DNA from: Flavobacteria bacterium BBFL7
GTDB lineage: Bacteria; Bacteroidota; Bacteroidia; Flavobacteriales; Flavobacteriaceae
Length of the DNA stretch: 64,000 nt
Assembly (NCBI GenBank): GCA_000153385.1
Contig: CH672374.1
Coordinates: 2,048,544 to 2,112,543, forward strand
Reading direction: 5' to 3'
The position numbers and the translations under genes are program-made. This document shows positions 63,396 to 64,000 of this stretch, in pieces (position 1 is the stretch's first letter; every line of letters starts with the position of its first letter). The notes beneath the pieces are model-generated. The model was not told the origin of the DNA and searched no databases. It saw nothing but the letters and a program-made list of their open reading frames with translations.

Positions 63396-64000
63396 AAAAG
63401 CTACTATTATTAGTAGCGATGTTAACTGCTTTTTCTTCTATAGCACAAGTAGTTACGGTGGTGGATTTAGAGACTAATGAGCCATTAGTAAATGTCGCTG
63501 TTTATAACAAATCAAAGTCTAAATCTGCTGTTTCGGATATTGAAGGTCAGGTGGATTTAAAAACCTTTTCGGCTCAAGAAGTCATATATTTTCAGAGCAT
63601 CTCATATGCGACATTTAAGATTATAAAATCTAATATTTCAAAAGATAACTTTATAAAATTACAGCAGCAGTCTGATTATTTTAACCCTATAATCTTATCT
63701 GCTTCAAAATTTGAGCAAAGAGCGCAAGATATACCTCAAAAAATTATTGCCGTAAATAGAGAAGAGATTGCTTTTAACAATCCACAGACCAGTGCAGATT
63801 TACTACAACAATCTGGTCAGGTTTTTGTTCAAAAATCACAGCAAGGTGGCGGCAGTCCTATGATTAGAGGATTCTCTACAAATAGATTGTTAATTACCGT
63901 TGATGGTATCCGTATGAATACGGCGATTTTCCGTAGTGGTAATTTACAAAATGTTATTTCTATCGATCCTCTAAGTATTGACCGTAGTGAGGTGATTTTA
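63392..64000 (+). CDS. TonB-dependent receptor, N-terminal part (runs off window)
   Basis: GTG start at 63392 overlapping the recO stop (GTGA); 203 codons are visible with no stop. Signal peptide (MKKLLLLVAMLTAFSSIAQ), a short carboxypeptidase regulatory-like domain (~20-100, VVDLETNEPLVNVAVYNK), then a plug domain (~115 onwards: IPQKIIAVNREEI, SPMIRGFSTNRLLITVDGIR). The plug pattern resembles heme or siderophore receptors of the HmuR/BtuB type; the ligand cannot be fixed from this part. Cotranscribed with porZ-recO. Confidence 0.88.
   Translation, partial: MKKLLLLVAMLTAFSSIAQVVTVVDLETNEPLVNVAVYNKSKSKSAVSDIEGQVDLKTFSAQEVIYFQSISYATFKIIKSNISKDNFIKLQQQSDYFNPIILSASKFEQRAQDIPQKIIAVNREEIAFNNPQTSADLLQQSGQVFVQKSQQGGGSPMIRGFSTNRLLITVDGIRMNTAIFRSGNLQNVISIDPLSIDRSEVIL

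Overview
The window is AT-rich chromosomal DNA (about one third G+C by eye) from a member of the Bacteroidota, very probably a marine Flavobacteriaceae. I cannot fix the genus; a Nonlabens- or Dokdonia-like organism is only an impression. The assignment rests on TonB-dependent receptors with N-terminal carboxypeptidase-like domains, a PorZ-like type IX secretion component, a GLPGLI-family protein, a DUF4374-like lipoprotein, OmpA with thrombospondin type 3 repeats, hydrophobic signal peptides ending in AQ, and many TAnnTTTG promoter boxes, which are the -7 element of the Bacteroidota housekeeping sigma factor.

Layout. 0-7.7 kb: partial secreted protein, ALDH7-type dehydrogenase with gpsA, a lipoprotein, the yicC-gmk-nadD operon and a Crp/Fnr regulator. 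8-11.4 kb: heme operon hemD-hemE-EI24-hemF. 11.4-13.5 kb: queD coupled to a 39-residue membrane protein, then a MATE exporter. 13.5 kb: tRNA-Ala(GGC). 13.6-23.2 kb: hydrolase, AddB-like nuclease, OmpA, kbl and an AddA-like helicase-nuclease. 23.4-29.1 kb: superoxide dismutase, GLPGLI pair, purF, a PfkB kinase and a secreted protein. 29.1-34.6 kb: rnhA, purN, acpP, fabF, rnc, an IPExxxVDY-like gene and pyk. 34.6-38.1 kb: PAS protein, dinB, NAD-binding protein, GIY-YIG protein among dispersed repeats, CYTH protein. 38.1-45.1 kb: a frameshifted outer-membrane protein, pbpC, an SDR protein, an M28 membrane peptidase and a zinc-ribbon protein. 45.3-52.7 kb: hemH, then an AraC regulator divergent from a TonB receptor and DUF4374-like lipoprotein operon, then a second MATE exporter. 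52.8-64 kb: a fibre-like secreted protein, thioesterase, STAS-like protein, DMT exporter, ArsC-like protein, cystathionine synthase/lyase, an outer-membrane protein, gdhA, porZ, recO and a partial TonB receptor.

Two patterns stand out. First, the 16-bp self-complementary sequence CGCTTTCGCGAAAGCG (first base sometimes A) occurs 11 times, mostly 3.6-6.5 kb apart, between genes and in frame inside seven genes. The only long gap, 11.3 kb, covers the AraC/TonB/DUF4374 region. Second, that region has a well-formed regulatory architecture: two identical 13-bp direct repeats exactly 21 bp apart lie between the AraC gene and the receptor's -7 box. It looks like a regulated iron-complex uptake locus comparable to the XusA/XusB xenosiderophore system.

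Most of the rest is housekeeping. Gene junctions often use TAATG stop-start overlaps (six cases), and three genes have promoter boxes so close to the ATG that leaderless mRNAs are likely. No integrase, insertion sequence, prophage or CRISPR array was seen.
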